Assembly (NCBI GenBank): GCA_025455635.1
Contig: JALOMF010000224.1
Location: forward strand, 1 to 6,855
Origin: Saprospiraceae bacterium
Lineage (GTDB): Bacteria > Bacteroidota > Bacteroidia > Chitinophagales > Saprospiraceae
Reading direction: 5' to 3'
Length of the DNA: 6,855 nucleotides
Shown here: positions 5,649-6,855 of the stretch, one piece after another
Layout: each line of letters opens with the position of its first letter
Position numbering within the stretch: position 1 is the stretch's first letter
Notes under the pieces: generated by a model
Seen by the model: the letters and a program-made list of their open reading frames with translations, nothing else
The model's database searches: none
Told to the model about the DNA's origin: nothing
Program-made: the position numbers and the translations under genes

Positions 5649-6542
5649 ATGAGCATAGTAGAAACAAGTATCGAAAACGAGGCCACTGCCGAAACGGAGG
5701 CACAGCCAAAGCTCCGGGTCGCCATCCAAGGCGTGCCGGGTGCCTTCCACGACATCGCCGCAAGGCACTTCTTCGGCGCCGACCGGGTAGAAATCGTGCC
5801 AGCGCACACCTTCCGCCAGCTCGTGGAGCAGGTGGAGAGCGGCGCTGCCGACACGGGCATCATGGCCATCGAAAACACCATTTATGGCAGCATCATCGGC
5901 AACTACCGGCTGCTTACGGCGAGCAAACTGAGGGCAGTCGGCGAGGTTTACCTCCGCATCCGGCAGAACCTGATGTCCCTGCCCGGCCAGCGCATCGAGG
6001 ACTTGAAGGAAGTCCACTCGCACCCCATCGCCATCGCCCAATGCGACGAGTTTTTTGCGCAGCACCCGCACATCCGCCTCGTGGAAATGGAGGACACCGC
6101 CCTGAGCGCCCAGCGTATTGCGCAGCAAAAAACAGTGGGCGTGGGTGCCATCGCCAGCAGCCTCGCCGCCAGCATGTACGGCCTTGACCTGCTCGCCGAG
6201 AGCATCGAAACCAACAAGCAGAACTTCACCCGCTTCCTCGTGCTGGAGCGCATGGACGAAGCCAAGTCCGTGCCCGCCGCCGACAAAGTGTCGCTGTTTT
6301 TCTCGCTCTCGCACGAGGTCGGCAGCCTGCATAAAGTGCTCGCCGCCCTCTCCGCCCACGGCGCCAACCTGACGAAAATCCAGTCCGCCCCTATTGAGGG
6401 TCGGCCTTGGGAGTATTTCTTTTTTGTGGACTTCGTCAATGAAGAAGGTGCTGATTGGCAGGCAGCGGTGGAGGCGATACGGCCTTTCACGCACAGTTTG
6501 GAGGTGCTGGGGGCGTATCGGCAGGGGAGGTTTTTTGAGTAA
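5649..6542 (+). CDS. pheA: Prephenate dehydratase (monofunctional, with ACT domain)
   Basis: Converts prephenate to phenylpyruvate, the committed step of phenylalanine synthesis, in the cytoplasm. The 297-residue protein has no chorismate mutase domain, unlike the E. coli P-protein. The catalytic domain shows VAIQGVPGAFHDIAA (24-38), MAIENTIYGSI (72-82), VHSHPIAIAQC (122-132), EDTALSAQ (148-155) and NFTRFLVL (192-199) with the TRF motif needed for activity. The C-terminal ACT domain starts near 213 with SLFFSLSHEVGSLHKVLAAL and runs through NLTKIQSAPIEGRPWEYFFF; GSLH and QSAP replace the GALV and ESRP motifs of well-studied enzymes, so phenylalanine feedback is likely but not certain. The ATG at 5649 is preferred: the frame stays open to a TTG at 5574, but that extension would translate terminator 2. 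The aminotransferase gene follows on the same strand. Expression should be set by the double attenuator. Confidence 0.94.
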   Translation: MSIVETSIENEATAETEAQPKLRVAIQGVPGAFHDIAARHFFGADRVEIVPAHTFRQLVEQVESGAADTGIMAIENTIYGSIIGNYRLLTASKLRAVGEVYLRIRQNLMSLPGQRIEDLKEVHSHPIAIAQCDEFFAQHPHIRLVEMEDTALSAQRIAQQKTVGVGAIASSLAASMYGLDLLAESIETNKQNFTRFLVLERMDEAKSVPAADKVSLFFSLSHEVGSLHKVLAALSAHGANLTKIQSAPIEGRPWEYFFFVDFVNEEGADWQAAVEAIRPFTHSLEVLGAYRQGRFFE

Positions 6543-6556
6543 CGTTCACGCTACCG

Positions 6557-6686
6557 TGTGCGTCTCGGAACACGCCGCTTTTGTCATCCCGAAGGGAACC
6601 GTCCACGTCATGCGGGCAAACATGACTTCCCTTACAACGTGGACAGGTCGTTTCATCCCGTATGGCGGGAACAAAAGCGACGCACA
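6557..6686. repeat. Nested imperfect inverted-repeat element between pheA and the aminotransferase gene
   Basis: Four to five complementary pairs are nested: TGTGCGTC (6557-6564) with GACGCACA (6679-6686); CGCTTTTGT (6576-6584) with ACAAAAGCG (6671-6679); TCCCG (6587-6591) with CGGGA (6666-6670); GTCCAC (6601-6606) with GTGGAC (6639-6644); GTCATG (6607-6612) with CATGAC (6621-6626). The first two pairs compete for base 6679. The motif CATCCCG also occurs twice in direct orientation (6585-6591 and 6654-6660). No protein-like frame is convincing. It resembles a REP-like or MITE-like intergenic palindrome; as RNA it would fold into a branched hairpin that could affect stability or termination between the two genes. 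The rest of the gap (6687-6755) shows only a CAATCA-rich stretch near 6725-6755. Confidence 0.6.
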
Positions 6687-6755
6687 GCAGGGCGACAACC
6701 GTGAGAACGAACCCATGCCCCCAACAATCAAGCAATCAAACAAATTCAACAATCA

Positions 6756-6855
6756 ATGATAATTAAACCCGCCAAACGGCTCGAAAACATCCAAGAGTAC
6801 TATTTTTCAAAAAAACTCAAGGAAATAGCTGCCATGCGCAGCCAGGGCATTGACG
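6756..6855 (+). CDS. PLP-dependent aminotransferase, N-terminus only (3' partial)
   Basis: The frame begins at ATG 6756 and runs off the window after 33 codons. Its start, MIIKPAKRLENIQEYYFSKK, continues LKEIAAMRSQGID. From memory of the family, this resembles the N-termini of class I/II aminotransferases found next to pheA in Bacteroidota, where a substrate-contacting helix (EYYFSKKLKEIA) precedes the xVINLGIGxPD motif, which would lie just beyond the edge. Such an enzyme could transaminate phenylpyruvate or hydroxyphenylpyruvate. The PLP lysine and other decisive residues are not in view, so the specificity is unproven. It lies 213 bases after pheA, is probably in the same transcript, and so may also come under the attenuator. 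Confidence 0.7.
   Translation, partial: MIIKPAKRLENIQEYYFSKKLKEIAAMRSQGID

Noticed and set aside
5514..6494. Long minus-strand frame (326 codons) opposite pheA
   Set aside because: It is a mirror frame of a well-supported gene, has no recognisable domain, and would also run through the attenuator hairpins.
6487..6752. Two minus-strand frames of 68-82 codons over the pheA-aminotransferase gap
   Set aside because: They translate a palindromic intergenic repeat, a common source of spurious small proteins, and lack start signals or domains.
6394..6759. Plus-strand 121-codon frame overlapping the pheA end and the repeat element
   Set aside because: Half overlaps pheA in another frame and the rest translates the inverted-repeat element; composition is not protein-like.
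1..6855. CRISPR array, tRNA, rRNA, insertion sequence or phage genes
   Set aside because: No regularly spaced repeats, tRNA-like cloverleaf, rRNA segments, transposase or phage proteins were recognised on either strand.

Overview
The window most resembles a moderately GC-rich member of the Bacteroidota. The CotH-type protein ends in a type IX secretion (T9SS) sorting domain, promoters match the Bacteroidota pattern TTG...TAnnTTTG, starts lack clear Shine-Dalgarno sites, and the prephenate dehydratase and its downstream aminotransferase read like the phylum's usual versions. I cannot name a genus.

Layout. (1) 2-1309 (+): 5'-truncated CotH kinase family protein with a T9SS C-terminal domain. 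(2) 1310-1719: mostly non-coding, with a possible promoter. (3) 1720-2904 (+; possibly from 1594): MltA-family lytic transglycosylase, convergent and almost touching (4) 2906-3574 (-): a secreted, probable outer-membrane beta-barrel protein of unknown function. (5) 3575-3709: divergent promoter region. (6) 3710-4642 (+): succinylglutamate desuccinylase/aspartoacylase-type zinc hydrolase. (7) 4713-5255 (+): thioredoxin-fold lipoprotein with a WCKPC motif. (8) 5256-5648: regulatory leader. (9) 5649-6542 (+): pheA, monofunctional prephenate dehydratase. (10) 6543-6755: gap holding a nested inverted-repeat element. (11) 6756 to the end (+): start of a PLP-dependent aminotransferase.

The main discovery is the 393-base leader before pheA. 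A consensus promoter is followed by two complete ribosome-mediated attenuators in series. Unit 1 encodes MNFYSNNFWFSFYFYGQP (9 of 18 residues aromatic) and ends in an intrinsic terminator. Unit 2 encodes MSPNQVSFFWGFYFSWGTP (7 of 19 aromatic) and ends in a second terminator only 14 bases before the pheA start codon. In both units a G-rich segment at the leader stop codon can pair with the 5' arm of the terminator. A ribosome stalled on aromatic codons would leave that segment free (antitermination), whereas one at the stop codon would cover it (termination). The two terminators share a 15-base block and similar flanks, which suggests tandem duplication. RNA polymerase would have to pass two aromatic amino acid checkpoints before transcribing pheA and the aminotransferase.

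Operon logic: PheA converts prephenate to phenylpyruvate, and the aminotransferase could convert that to phenylalanine (or make tyrosine by a related route). Sensing by Phe/Tyr/Trp-rich leaders fits this product set. The other genes concern the cell envelope or general metabolism and have no visible link to the attenuator.
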